DNA of 64,000 bases from CAVQBL01 sp963710715 (GTDB lineage: Bacteria; Pseudomonadota; Gammaproteobacteria; DSM-16500). This document shows positions 33,526 through 43,503 of the stretch, piece by piece. The position numbers and the translations under genes are program-made. Each line of letters begins with the position of its first letter. Within the stretch, counting starts at the first letter, position 1. The stretch spans positions 1 through 64,000 of the forward strand of contig CAVQBL010000015.1 in assembly GCA_963710715.1 (NCBI GenBank), in the 5' to 3' direction. The notes beneath the pieces were generated by a model. The model was not told where the DNA came from. It ran no database searches and saw nothing but the letters and a program-made list of their open reading frames with translations.

Positions 33526-36500
33526 ATGCCAACCGCAAATCCTTTACAACCTCAATTACCAAAAAAACCCGGTGAACGCTTGATCTGGGGGAATTTGCAT
33601 GGCTCGAGTATAGGCTTAACGCTAAGCTCAGTGATGGCCAAAGCCAAGCAACCTATTGTTATTCTAACCGCGGATACCCTCACAGCGACGCGTCTAGAAT
33701 ATGAGTTGCGTTTTTTTCATGGACAACAACCTGATCAACCTCTATTACACTTTCCGGATTGGGAAACATTACCTTATGATCAGTTTTCACCTCATCAAGA
33801 TATCATTTCGGAGCGATTATTTACATTATATAAAATTCCTACGCTACAGCATGGTGCTATCATCACTCCCATTTCCACGTTAATGCACAGACTGGCTCCA
33901 CGTGAATATTTAGAGGGTCATACATTTTTATTGCGCCCACAAGAAAAATTTGATTTGCAAACAGCACGTCAACGCTTAGAAAAAGCGGGGTATCGTTGTG
34001 TAACACAAGTACATGAGCATGGTGAGTTTGCTGTACGGGGTTCTATCATTGATCTCTTTCCTATGGGCAGTGATTTACCTTATCGTATTGATTTGCTCGA
34101 TGATGAAATCGATTCAATCCGTACTTTTTCCCCTGACTCACAACGTTCTCTCGATAAAATAGATAAAATAGAATTATTGCCCGCAAAAGAATTCCCACTC
34201 ACAGAAAACGCGATTGAACATTTTCGTCAAGGTTGGCGTAGTCAATTTAGCGGCAACCCACTAAACTGTTCTGTTTACCAAGATATTAGTGAAGGCATAT
34301 GTACACCGGGTATTGAATATTATTTACCATTATTTTTTAAACACACCGCTACATTATTTGATTATCTCCCCCAAAATAGTTTAATTATCACCGTGGGTGA
34401 TATTCATAAAAAATCTGAAGAGTTTTGGCAAGAAATTCGCAGTCGCTATGAACAACGACGTCATGATCAAACGCATCCCCTATTAGAACCGAAACAAATT
34501 TTTATTGCCACTGCTGATATTTTCAGTCAAATACAAAATTATTCTAATATTCGCATCCAAGCAGAAGAAGTGGCACCCGGACATAATAGTTATAATTTTT
34601 CTACTCAAGCACCGCTAACATTCAATATTGAGCACAAAACAACGCAGCCTTTGCACGCATTACAAAAATTTCTGGCTGATTATCCAGGACGGGTTTTATT
34701 TTGTGCGGAAACAACCGGACGCCGTGAAGTATTATTACAATTATTTAATAGCATTAAGCTTTATCCTAAACCATATATCTCTTGGAATGAATTTTTAAGT
34801 GATACGACACAATATGGCATGACTGTTGCACCTCTAGATGAAGGTTTAAGCTTAGAAGAACCACCCATCACATTAATTGCTGAAGCACAATTATACGGCA
34901 AACGCATTATGCAACGCCGGCGTCGCAAAGAAACATCGCAAGACATCGAGGCGATTGTCAAAGATTTAGCTGAGTTACAAATAGGTGATCCCGTGGTCCA
35001 CATCGATCATGGTATTGGTCGTTATCTAGGATTACAAACATTAACTGTCGGTGAGCGCACAGCGGAATTTTTATGTTTAGAATATACGGGTGGTGATAAA
35101 TTATATGTTCCGGTTGCATCACTGCATTTAATTAGTCGTTACACTGGCACTGCACCTGAACACGCACCCTTAAATAAATTAGGCACAGAACAATGGCAAC
35201 GTGCGAAACGTAAAGCGGCAGAAAAAGTACGCGATGTGGCTGCAGAATTATTGGATATTTATGCACGACGCGCCGCTCGCTCAGGTGAAGCTTGCAAAGA
35301 ATTGGATGGTCAATACGCTGCATTTGCCGCTGCATTTCCATTTGAAGAAACACCCGATCAATTGCAAGCTATTAATCAAGTCATTGCTGATATGACATCG
35401 GATAAACCCATGGAGCGTTTGGTATGCGGAGATGTGGGCTTTGGTAAAACGGAAGTTGCTATGCGTGCTGCCTTCATGGCCATACAAAATAATAAACAAG
35501 TGGCAGTACTCGTACCCACTACACTGCTTGCACAGCAACACTATCAAACTTTTCGCGATCGTTTTGCGGATTGGCCAGCACAAATTGAAGCCATGTCGCG
35601 CTTTCGTACCGCAAAAGAAATAAAAACAATTGCTGAAAAACTGGAACAAGGCAAAGTTGATATTGTGATTGGCACACATAAATTATTGCAGGAAGATATT
35701 AAATTTAAAAACTTGGGTTTAATCGTCATTGATGAAGAACATCGCTTTGGTGTGCGTCAAAAAGAACGACTTAAATCATTGCGGACTTCTGTGGATATCT
35801 TAACGTTAACCGCTACACCTATTCCACGCACGTTAAATATGGCATTTGCAGGAATACGTGATTTATCTTTAATTGCTACACCACCTGCAAGACGTTTATC
35901 GATTAAAACATTTGTGCATGAATATCAAGATGCAATTGTAAAAGAAGCAATATTGCGTGAAATCATGCGCGGCGGCCAAGTTTATTTTTTACATAACGAT
36001 GTTGCAACGATTGAAAAAACTGCGCGTGGATTAACGCAAATGTTACCTGAGGCACGTATAGGTGTTGCTCACGGACAAATGCACGAACGTGACCTCGAGC
36101 AAGTCATGTCAGACTTTTATCATCGACGTTTTAATGTATTAATTTCCACAACGATTATCGAAAGCGGTATCGATATCCCATCCGCTAACACGATTGTCAT
36201 GGATCGCGCTGATAAATTAGGCTTAGCACAATTGCATCAATTACGCGGGCGCGTCGGTCGCTCTCATCACCAAGCTTATGCTTATTTATTAATCCCTTCA
36301 CGCAAGACGATTACAGCCGATGCATTAAAACGCTTAGATGCTATCGCTGCTTATGAAGATTTAGGCATTGGTTTTACCTTAGCCACGCATGACTTAGAAA
36401 TTCGTGGCGCAGGCGAATTACTTGGCGAAGGACAAAGTGGCAATATGCATGCGATTGGATTTTCATTGTATATGGATTTATTGTCACGCGCCGTTTCCGC

Positions 36501-36981
36501 ACTCAAATCAGGCAAAGAACCTGATCTAGAAAAACCCTTGGCACACGGCACAGAAGTTGATTTACAAACAACGGCGCTTATTCCTGAAACGTATCTCGCG
36601 GATGTGCATTTACGCTTGCAATTTTATAAACGCATTGCTACTACAAAAACTCAAGCAGAACTGGATGAAATCCAAGTTGAAATGATTGATCGATTTGGCT
36701 TACTACCGGAACCGTTAAAAAATTTATTTGCCATTACAGAATTAAAACAAAAAGCGGAAGCTCTCGGCATTATTAAAATTGATGCTAATAAAAATGGCGG
36801 AAAAATTGAATTTAATGAAAAACCGAACGTTGATCCGCTGCGGATTATTAAACTGATTCAAACCCAAGCAAAACGTTTTCGTTTGGAAGGTTCAACTCGG
36901 CTGGCTTTTACTTTAGATACACATGAGGCAAAAGAGCGCCTAGGATTGGTTGAGAAAATCCTAGGCGAAATTTCAGCGTGA
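33526..36981 (+). CDS. mfd: transcription-repair coupling factor
   Basis: A 1151-residue full-length Mfd, which displaces RNA polymerase stalled at lesions and recruits UvrA. The N-terminal UvrB-like region contains LLHFPDWETLPYDQFSPHQD and FAVRGSIIDLFPMG. The RNA-polymerase-interacting domain includes VHIDHGIGRYLGL and EYTGGDKLYVPV. The translocase has Walker A CGDVGFGKTEVAMRA, DEEHRFGV, TLTATPIPRTLNMA and QLRGRVGRS. No frameshift is present, which shows the sequence is sound in this stretch. It overlaps the convergent coiled-coil gene by 9 bases. Confidence 0.97.
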   Translation: MPTANPLQPQLPKKPGERLIWGNLHGSSIGLTLSSVMAKAKQPIVILTADTLTATRLEYELRFFHGQQPDQPLLHFPDWETLPYDQFSPHQDIISERLFTLYKIPTLQHGAIITPISTLMHRLAPREYLEGHTFLLRPQEKFDLQTARQRLEKAGYRCVTQVHEHGEFAVRGSIIDLFPMGSDLPYRIDLLDDEIDSIRTFSPDSQRSLDKIDKIELLPAKEFPLTENAIEHFRQGWRSQFSGNPLNCSVYQDISEGICTPGIEYYLPLFFKHTATLFDYLPQNSLIITVGDIHKKSEEFWQEIRSRYEQRRHDQTHPLLEPKQIFIATADIFSQIQNYSNIRIQAEEVAPGHNSYNFSTQAPLTFNIEHKTTQPLHALQKFLADYPGRVLFCAETTGRREVLLQLFNSIKLYPKPYISWNEFLSDTTQYGMTVAPLDEGLSLEEPPITLIAEAQLYGKRIMQRRRRKETSQDIEAIVKDLAELQIGDPVVHIDHGIGRYLGLQTLTVGERTAEFLCLEYTGGDKLYVPVASLHLISRYTGTAPEHAPLNKLGTEQWQRAKRKAAEKVRDVAAELLDIYARRAARSGEACKELDGQYAAFAAAFPFEETPDQLQAINQVIADMTSDKPMERLVCGDVGFGKTEVAMRAAFMAIQNNKQVAVLVPTTLLAQQHYQTFRDRFADWPAQIEAMSRFRTAKEIKTIAEKLEQGKVDIVIGTHKLLQEDIKFKNLGLIVIDEEHRFGVRQKERLKSLRTSVDILTLTATPIPRTLNMAFAGIRDLSLIATPPARRLSIKTFVHEYQDAIVKEAILREIMRGGQVYFLHNDVATIEKTARGLTQMLPEARIGVAHGQMHERDLEQVMSDFYHRRFNVLISTTIIESGIDIPSANTIVMDRADKLGLAQLHQLRGRVGRSHHQAYAYLLIPSRKTITADALKRLDAIAAYEDLGIGFTLATHDLEIRGAGELLGEGQSGNMHAIGFSLYMDLLSRAVSALKSGKEPDLEKPLAHGTEVDLQTTALIPETYLADVHLRLQFYKRIATTKTQAELDEIQVEMIDRFGLLPEPLKNLFAITELKQKAEALGIIKIDANKNGGKIEFNEKPNVDPLRIIKLIQTQAKRFRLEGSTRLAFTLDTHEAKERLGLVEKILGEISA

Positions 36982-38892
36982 TTGACCATTCAATGAGTGA
37001 GAGTGTCGTCGTGCCGATAAACTATCTTTCGGTGAATGACCTTGGCTATTGTTTCCAGAAGTGCCGCCCAGTACAGTCTCTGACGCAGCTCTAAATAATC
37101 CAGGAACTCCTGTTAAGCTCCTTTCAGGTGATGAATCCCGAGTAGACGAGGAGCGCGCAGATACTGGAGATGGACTTCTTGAACTTCCATCGCCTTGATT
37201 TGCTTTTGAGCGCTGTCTTGAATGCCGCCCTTGCGTACGCAATTCACTGTCTTTTCCTTGAAGGGTTGCAGAAAACTCCCGTGCTTCTTTTTTCGTGCTT
37301 TCATCACTAAATAAATTAGGATCGCACCACAAAAAGCATCGAGCAATAAACTTGTTAGCCTCAAACAACGCATCCAATTGCACGGAAATATCTTTGGATG
37401 TTTCACTAAGACTTAATTTTTTCGCTATTTGATCTATTTCACTCAAACAATCCTGCTGAGATTGTAATATTGTTGATAGATTGGGTCCTGGCGTTTGTTT
37501 GATAAAGCTACCAATTTTACCTATCTCAGACTGAGACAATTCCATTTCGTGATGTTTATCTTTAGCTTGTTTTTCCTTTAAAATATACTTTTCCTTATCT
37601 GGATCCCCCCGCTTAATGTCTCGGCTTAACTTGTAGCACTCTAGTTCTTGTTCTTTGTTATTGCGAGCAATCTTTTTGTTATCGAGAGCAATCTTGGCTG
37701 TTTGCATTTGCATTTGCAGAATTTGATAACCACACGACTCTTCTTCAAACACTCTTTTTGCCTCTTCAAATTCTACCTCAGGCATAACATATCCTTTAGC
37801 ATCTTTCAGGTCTTTCTCAGCCATTAAAAGCAGCTCATCTAGATCACCTAGAGTCATATTTAATACATTTAAGTTATCAGGTAATAACTTATTATCTTGT
37901 AATTCTTGTTCTAACGTCATACTTTCTAACTTCATGTCTTCTAACATACGTATCATATTTTCATCTGATTCTGATACCGCAGCCTTTAGATCTTTCTTTA
38001 GATCTTTAAAATCTTTAATCCGCTTAATCACTTTCTCTAATTGGTAGATATCAGCATCTAACCTGTACACTTCATCTGATTCTTTTTGTGTAGCCCAAGA
38101 TAGCAAATCGTCAGCTTGCTCTTTTGCCTCACGATACTCAGTTTCTAATTGTTCTATTTCTGAAGTTAATCTTTGAATTTCTCTAGCATGCGTTGTATTA
38201 TTTTGTTCTTCCGTTAATTGATCATATTCATTTTGTTTCTGAGCAACGTCGTTCTCAAATTTCTTCATCAATGTTTCAGCAGCAGCTATCAAGTTTGGCA
38301 TTCCCTTCTTGAATGCCTGAAGCCTGCTATTTAAGATTTTAGATTTTTCAGATAACTTTTGTAGATTATTGAATTCCTCATCCGATAAAATTTTTATCAA
38401 ATTAACAGTTTCTAACATTCTAGCAGTGTGAAATGTAAGGTTTCTAGCAGGTTGAGGTTTACTATCCCTTTTAGATCCAATAATACTTTTTCTATATCTA
38501 AATAATAATTTCGATGCATCGCGCTCTAAGGACTTTAAATCATTTTGCTCTGGATCCTTTAGCTTTTGCTCCCAGTCTTTTATAGCCTGTTCCGCAGCTG
38601 CGACTTGTTCTTGCTCGCTCTTGCCTTCTTTATTTTCTAAGATTGAATTAATAGCTGTGATAATGCTACCACCATAGTTAGTATCAACACGTGGAGAATA
38701 CTTTTTAAATATGTGATCAATATTCTTTTCTTGCTCTTTTATTTTATCGCTAATGACGTTTGGTTTATCTTCAAGCTTATTTTTATCATCTAACTTATCA
38801 CTCGCTGCTATCGCTGCCATTCTTAAGTTAATAATGTACTGATCTCGTTTAATTTTATATAACTCAGGAACCAAAGCCTTTAGATTTGACAT
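36973..38892 (-). CDS. long coiled-coil hypothetical protein, candidate effector
   Basis: A 639-residue protein from the ATG at 38892 (AGGGTT upstream). Residues 20-480 are nearly all charged helix with strong coiled-coil character (repeated EKxxxL-like heptads). The last 120 residues are Ser/Arg-rich and disordered (RSPSPVSARSSSTRDSS). There is no signal peptide, membrane segment or known domain. The size, helical core and polar Ser-rich C-terminus are common in type IV-secreted Legionellales effectors; that role is inference. Confidence 0.65.
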   Translation of the reverse strand: MSNLKALVPELYKIKRDQYIINLRMAAIAASDKLDDKNKLEDKPNVISDKIKEQEKNIDHIFKKYSPRVDTNYGGSIITAINSILENKEGKSEQEQVAAAEQAIKDWEQKLKDPEQNDLKSLERDASKLLFRYRKSIIGSKRDSKPQPARNLTFHTARMLETVNLIKILSDEEFNNLQKLSEKSKILNSRLQAFKKGMPNLIAAAETLMKKFENDVAQKQNEYDQLTEEQNNTTHAREIQRLTSEIEQLETEYREAKEQADDLLSWATQKESDEVYRLDADIYQLEKVIKRIKDFKDLKKDLKAAVSESDENMIRMLEDMKLESMTLEQELQDNKLLPDNLNVLNMTLGDLDELLLMAEKDLKDAKGYVMPEVEFEEAKRVFEEESCGYQILQMQMQTAKIALDNKKIARNNKEQELECYKLSRDIKRGDPDKEKYILKEKQAKDKHHEMELSQSEIGKIGSFIKQTPGPNLSTILQSQQDCLSEIDQIAKKLSLSETSKDISVQLDALFEANKFIARCFLWCDPNLFSDESTKKEAREFSATLQGKDSELRTQGRHSRQRSKANQGDGSSRSPSPVSARSSSTRDSSPERSLTGVPGLFRAASETVLGGTSGNNSQGHSPKDSLSARRHSHSLNGQSR

Positions 38893-39192
38893 AAATATAA
38901 CCCTCGTTTTGAGTAACAATTTATAAAAATAATAATTATGTTGTGTTATATTTTTGTTATTACGGAAATGATTATATGACTGTAAGATTAAGGTTTTCTT
39001 AAAAACACTGTATTTAAGCGAAAAAATCGCATTCTGCGCATGATTTGATCAAAAACAGCTTAAAAATGGCCAAGTCCTAGAGAGCATTTTAATTAAAATA
39101 TTAGTGGTCTCCCATTATGATTGTATTTATAATATATTTATTATTTATGATTGCGCAATTAAAGTGCTATAAAATAAATACAGGTGAGAAGC
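38893..39192. other. AT-rich divergent intergenic region
   Basis: About 300 bases of AT-rich sequence between the divergent coiled-coil and ankyrin-like genes. I see TATAAAAT-like -10 candidates near 39170 but no convincing paired -35, no hairpin with a T-tract and no coding sequence. Confidence 0.4.
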
Positions 39193-40695
39193 ATGCAACG
39201 AGGACAAGGCAAACGGAAAGCTAGAAAACAAGAAACGCAAAAACGACCAAACAAGCGAACAAATAAAAATACAGGTAATGATAGAAGCGCTTTCTCGGAA
39301 AGTGAACCCACAAATAGCATGACCCTAGAGCAAGATTCAAAAGACGCTGAATCTACAAGCTTACCAGATGATGCAACACTAATAATTCAATCAAGCTCAG
39401 CGCTGCCTTTTTCCTCCTACGACCCTATTACAAACCATGCAGAGAAATTTTTTAGCTTAATAGAAACAGCGACAGACTTAGATGATGAAGAGAATAGGTT
39501 TTTCGCCCTCCTGAAGGAAAATCCTAAGCTTATTATGACTCAACACAAGAACGGAGATCTTCCAATAGTATATGCAGCAAAATATTGCTCACATAAGGGA
39601 ATTATTCAAGCAATATTACTTATGGTGCTATCAAACGGTTATTGGTCTTCAGAAACAATTTTGGTTCAGGAAGAAAAAACTCAAAATGAAAAAGAACCTG
39701 CAATAGTAGCTGCTCAACTTATACGATCAAGAGCAGAACATGATGAACCTCAAGGTGACTCTGTACATCCAGGATCTGGGGGGCGTCTAAATCCCAAAGC
39801 AATAGCCTCGCATCTTGAACAACTCTCAGGGTCTTTAAGCGGCTTAAATATCGTTATGATAGCAGCGCTATGCGCAAATAACCTATTTTTAGAAGAATTA
39901 TTTAGTATGATTTCTGAATCAGTTGAATTAGTTACTAAAGAAGTACAATCTGGACTCAACTGTGGCACATCAGCATTAGGCTGCGCGATAGCAAGCCCTG
40001 CAACAAACGAAATACGAATCCAAACACTTAATACATTATTAAGATATTTACCTGATCAAAATCGTTCAAGTTATTTCAACCATCTATTTCTTAAAAACCC
40101 TGTATACGATTATAAATGGTCGCTTTTAATGTTGGCTATGTATAATTTAGATGTTACCGCCGTTCATCGCTTACTAGAATACGGCGCGGATCCTAACTTT
40201 GAAACAGAGAATCAAGCATCTGCTTTAAAATTCGCATATTTCTTAGAAGAAAAACTTGAAGCAGATCCAAGAATATTGGAAATCATTGGCCTATTAATTA
40301 ATACACCAAAGTTAGAAACGCATGTAACACCCAATAGATCTATTATCAACAGCCCATCAGACCTGTCGGAATCTACATCACCTACCACGTCACAACTAAA
40401 ACCACCCCAAACTACCCAATTACCTCCAATAACAACATCAATGGAAGTTGAACCAACAATCACATCTCCAGAAAAACCAACATTTTCTCAACAAAATATA
40501 ACCACAGTACAACCTACTGTTGCGCAGGCTCTGCAACCAGCCAATTACCTATTTAATATAGGTGAATTCCATTGCATATTCTTTAAAGGACCTATAGTTA
40601 TATGTCCAATACATCATGCTATTACACGTGAGCAACAACCTCCAACTACAAACCAAAACAGCGCTGTCTTTAATATTTCCTCGTCTAATTCATGA
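39193..40695 (+). CDS. ankyrin-repeat-like protein, candidate effector
   Basis: A 500-residue protein. The ATG at 39193 follows AGGTGA. The N-terminus is very basic (QRGQGKRKARKQETQKRPNK). Residues 85-380 contain degenerate ankyrin-like helical pairs: LPIVYAAKYCSHKGIIQAIL, LNIVMIAALCANNLFLEEL, and the clearest, WSLLMLAMYNLDVTAVHRLL then EYGADPNFET. The tail is Thr/Pro/Ser-rich. Ankyrin proteins of this form are frequent host-targeted effectors in Coxiella and Legionella; secretion is not shown here. Confidence 0.7.
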   Translation: MQRGQGKRKARKQETQKRPNKRTNKNTGNDRSAFSESEPTNSMTLEQDSKDAESTSLPDDATLIIQSSSALPFSSYDPITNHAEKFFSLIETATDLDDEENRFFALLKENPKLIMTQHKNGDLPIVYAAKYCSHKGIIQAILLMVLSNGYWSSETILVQEEKTQNEKEPAIVAAQLIRSRAEHDEPQGDSVHPGSGGRLNPKAIASHLEQLSGSLSGLNIVMIAALCANNLFLEELFSMISESVELVTKEVQSGLNCGTSALGCAIASPATNEIRIQTLNTLLRYLPDQNRSSYFNHLFLKNPVYDYKWSLLMLAMYNLDVTAVHRLLEYGADPNFETENQASALKFAYFLEEKLEADPRILEIIGLLINTPKLETHVTPNRSIINSPSDLSESTSPTTSQLKPPQTTQLPPITTSMEVEPTITSPEKPTFSQQNITTVQPTVAQALQPANYLFNIGEFHCIFFKGPIVICPIHHAITREQQPPTTNQNSAVFNISSSNS

Positions 40696-40756
40696 AATAA
40701 GTTTCTTATGATGGTAGAATTTCATTTTGGATTTAGGTTTCTGGGTCAGAAAACAT

Positions 40757-41680
40757 ATGCTTTCTAGTAAGAAAAACACCAATTTTTTAGCGATTATTCT
40801 ATTATTACTGCTCGGATTCATCTGGGGCACAGGCTACTCCATTGCGCGCTTTGCCATGACCAATGGCGTGCCGCCTTTGGGCTATAGCCTTTGGCAATCC
40901 GTAGGGCCCGCGATTCTAATAGGATTATTAACGTACGGTACAAAACAGAATTTGAAAATCTCCGTTTCCCATGTGCGGTATTATCTTATTTGTGGATTAA
41001 CCGGAATTGCCATACCCAATACTATTATGTACTTTGCAGCGTCACATTTGCCTGCCGGATTATTAGCAGTTATCGTTAACACTGTACCGATTATGGCTTA
41101 TCCATTGACCCTGCTTGCTCGTTTAGAAAGATTTAATTGGCTACGATTTATTGGGCTTATTTTTGCAATTACGGGCCTCATGTTGATTATTTTCCCGCAG
41201 GCGAGCTTGCCCTCACCACAAATGATCCCTTGGATTTTAATTACACTCATCACACCTTTTTCCTTTGCTTTCTGCTCAGTGTATATTGCTCGCTACCGCC
41301 CAGAAAAAAGTGATTCACTCTCCCTCGCTGCTGGAACACTCATTTTCTCAAGCTTATTACTGATGCCTCTTGTTTTGTTAAAGAATAATTTTTATGCATT
41401 ACATTTACCACTCACAGCACCGGATTGGGTCATTTTGTTGGAAATTATTTTATCCAGCATGGGTTATGTGATCCTTTTTCAACTCATTAAAATCGCCGGT
41501 CCCGTTTATTACAGTATGGTGAATGCCATTGTTATCATCACTGGGCTTTTTTGGGGGTATATTATTTTCCATGAGCAATTAAATTCATGGACAGGCGCGG
41601 CCGTCATACTAATCCTCATGGCTTTAATCTTAGTAACTAAACGCCAACAAGATGTGGTAAAATATTTGACTCCTGCATAA
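40757..41680 (+). CDS. EamA/DMT-superfamily transporter
   Basis: A 307-residue membrane protein with ten hydrophobic segments in two EamA halves. The first begins FLAIILLLLLGFIWGTGYSI; the second contains PVYYSMVNAIVIITGLFWGY followed by IIFHEQLNSWTGAAVILILM, the family's signature. Members export metabolites such as amino acids or drugs; the substrate is unknown. The start is placed at 40757; an in-frame upstream start at 40727 is possible. Confidence 0.85.
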   Translation: MLSSKKNTNFLAIILLLLLGFIWGTGYSIARFAMTNGVPPLGYSLWQSVGPAILIGLLTYGTKQNLKISVSHVRYYLICGLTGIAIPNTIMYFAASHLPAGLLAVIVNTVPIMAYPLTLLARLERFNWLRFIGLIFAITGLMLIIFPQASLPSPQMIPWILITLITPFSFAFCSVYIARYRPEKSDSLSLAAGTLIFSSLLLMPLVLLKNNFYALHLPLTAPDWVILLEIILSSMGYVILFQLIKIAGPVYYSMVNAIVIITGLFWGYIIFHEQLNSWTGAAVILILMALILVTKRQQDVVKYLTPA

Positions 41681-41698
41681 TTTGTTTAAGGGTCACTT

Positions 41699-42325
41699 AT
41701 GCTCAGAAGATTGTTACCACGCCAAGAAGGCTTCTTTGATCTCTTTCAAAAAAATGCTGATATGTTAGTAAAAACCGCAGATGAATTTCACACGATGCTA
41801 CTTGATTTAGATAATCAACAGCAACATGTGGATGCTATTGCAGCGTATGAAGAAGAAGCGGATCGAGTTGCGCATTCTACATTTGAATTATTACATAGGA
41901 CTTTTATTACACCTTTTGATCGTTATGATATTCATCAATTAACGAGTAAATTAGATGACGTCTTAGATCTCATTAATCGCTGCGCACAACGATTCCCAGT
42001 TTATAATCTTAAAAGTGTTCCAGATGATATGGTGACGTTAGCAAAAATCAGCGTCGAGTCTGCCATGACGATCAAAGAAGCTGTTTATCCACTAAACTCA
42101 TTAAAAAGAGCTGAGGAAATATTAAAACGTTGTGATGACATGGATAGCCTTGAAGGAAAAGCGCATCAAGTGCTATTAGCAGGAGAGAAAAAATTATTTT
42201 TGGAAGAAAAAGATTTCAAACATTTTTTTAAATTAAAAGAAATTTACTCCAACACTAAAGCTGTAATCAATAGCTGTCAGGACGCTTCTAATATTATAAA
42301 AGGAATCGTACTTGAATATACTTAG
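41699..42325 (+). CDS. DUF47/PhoU-like Pit accessory protein
   Basis: A 208-residue all-helical protein of the TIGR00153/DUF47 family: LLPRQEGFFDLFQKNADMLV at the start, EEEADRVAHSTFELLHRTFI and TPFDRYDIHQL with the conserved metal-ligand-like residues, then DDVLDLINRCAQRF. These proteins sit next to Pit phosphate transporters and regulate them. The pit gene follows here after an 85-base gap containing a palindromic repeat. Confidence 0.9.
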   Translation: MLRRLLPRQEGFFDLFQKNADMLVKTADEFHTMLLDLDNQQQHVDAIAAYEEEADRVAHSTFELLHRTFITPFDRYDIHQLTSKLDDVLDLINRCAQRFPVYNLKSVPDDMVTLAKISVESAMTIKEAVYPLNSLKRAEEILKRCDDMDSLEGKAHQVLLAGEKKLFLEEKDFKHFFKLKEIYSNTKAVINSCQDASNIIKGIVLEYT

Positions 42326-42399
42326 CTCCGTCATTGCGAGCTGCCACGCCCGCGCAAAACACACGCGCGGGCTCGCAATGACACAGTCACTGATGGAGC
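42325..42399. repeat. palindromic repeat, CGTCATTGCGAG family copy 1
   Basis: GCTCCGTCATTGCGAG and CTCGCAATGAC..GGAGC arms enclose a GC-rich inner hairpin (CCCGCGC / GCGCGGG). It begins at the stop codon of the DUF47 gene and fills the gap before pit. Other copies lie at 47070, 58138 and 59584. Confidence 0.8.
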
Positions 42400-42410
42400 C
42401 CTGACTTAAT

Positions 42411-43424
42411 ATGGACGCGACCCTCACGTTAATTATCATTACAATTTTATTAGCTCTTATCTTCGATTTTTTAAATGGTTTCCATGACGCGGCAAATTCA
42501 ATTGCTACTGTTGTTTCAACACGGGTTTTAAAACCGCACTGGGCAGTATTGTGGGCTGCATTTTTTAACTTTATTGCTTTTTTATTTTTTGGCATGCATG
42601 TGGCTACCACGATTGGCACAGGATTAATTGATTCCTCTATTATCACTGTCAGCATGATTCTTGCCGCATTAATTGGTGCAATTTTTTGGAACATTTTTAC
42701 TTGGTATTTTGGAATACCTTCCAGTTCATCACATGCGTTGATTGGCGGTTTATTGGGCGCAGGCATTGCTAAAGCAGGATTATCACCCTTAAAATTTGCC
42801 GGCATTGCAAAAGTATTAATCGCGATTATTGTATCACCACTTTTGGGATTTATTTTTGGTTTATTATTAATATTTATTACTACTTGGATTTGCTTTCCTT
42901 TTACCCCCAGTCGAGTGAACAATTGGTTTCGTAAATTGCAATTAATTTCATCAGCACTGATCAGTTTAGGCCATGGCGGAAATGATGCACAAAAAACCAT
43001 GGGGATCATTGCAATCTTATTATTTTCTGCTGGATTCCTGGGTGAAAATTTTTATGTGCCAATCACTGTGATTGTCACATGTAATTTTGTGATTGCGACA
43101 GGAACATTTTTTGGTGGTTGGCGTATTGTAAAAACCATGGGCATGAAAATTACCAAACTAAAACCCATCAGTGGCTTTTGTGCTGAAAGCGCCAGTGCAT
43201 TTACTTTATTTTTGGCAACTATGCTTGGCATTCCTGTATCAACTACCCATACGATCACGGGCGCCATTGTAGGCGTCGGTTCACTGCAAGGCGCTTCTGC
43301 TGTGCGCTGGGGTGTTGCACGCAATATTGTCTGGGCTTGGATTTTTACTATTCCTGCAGCAGGTGTTGTGGCTGCGGGGGTATGGTATATGATGGAAGTG
43401 GTTTCAAATAAATTTCTTGCATAA
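42411..43424 (+). CDS. pit: PiT-family inorganic phosphate transporter
   Basis: A 337-residue membrane protein with both PiT signature repeats: DFLNGFHDAANSIATVVSTR near the N-terminus and SLGHGGNDAQKTMGIIAILL in the second half, plus PSSSSHALIGGLLGAG and VSTTHTITGAIVGVG. It imports phosphate (or metal-phosphate) using the proton or sodium gradient. The DUF47 partner lies just upstream. Confidence 0.95.
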   Translation: MDATLTLIIITILLALIFDFLNGFHDAANSIATVVSTRVLKPHWAVLWAAFFNFIAFLFFGMHVATTIGTGLIDSSIITVSMILAALIGAIFWNIFTWYFGIPSSSSHALIGGLLGAGIAKAGLSPLKFAGIAKVLIAIIVSPLLGFIFGLLLIFITTWICFPFTPSRVNNWFRKLQLISSALISLGHGGNDAQKTMGIIAILLFSAGFLGENFYVPITVIVTCNFVIATGTFFGGWRIVKTMGMKITKLKPISGFCAESASAFTLFLATMLGIPVSTTHTITGAIVGVGSLQGASAVRWGVARNIVWAWIFTIPAAGVVAAGVWYMMEVVSNKFLA

Positions 43425-43503
43425 AATATGCTTGTTTAATTGGCCGAAGGCCAAAAGGCATCCGTAGGCAAAATGTGCCACAGTTTATAAGGATATAAAA
43501 AAA

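Noticed and set aside
42233..43009. 258-codon minus-strand frame opposite pit
   Set aside because: It is antisense to an unambiguous phosphate transporter and its translation shows no family features.
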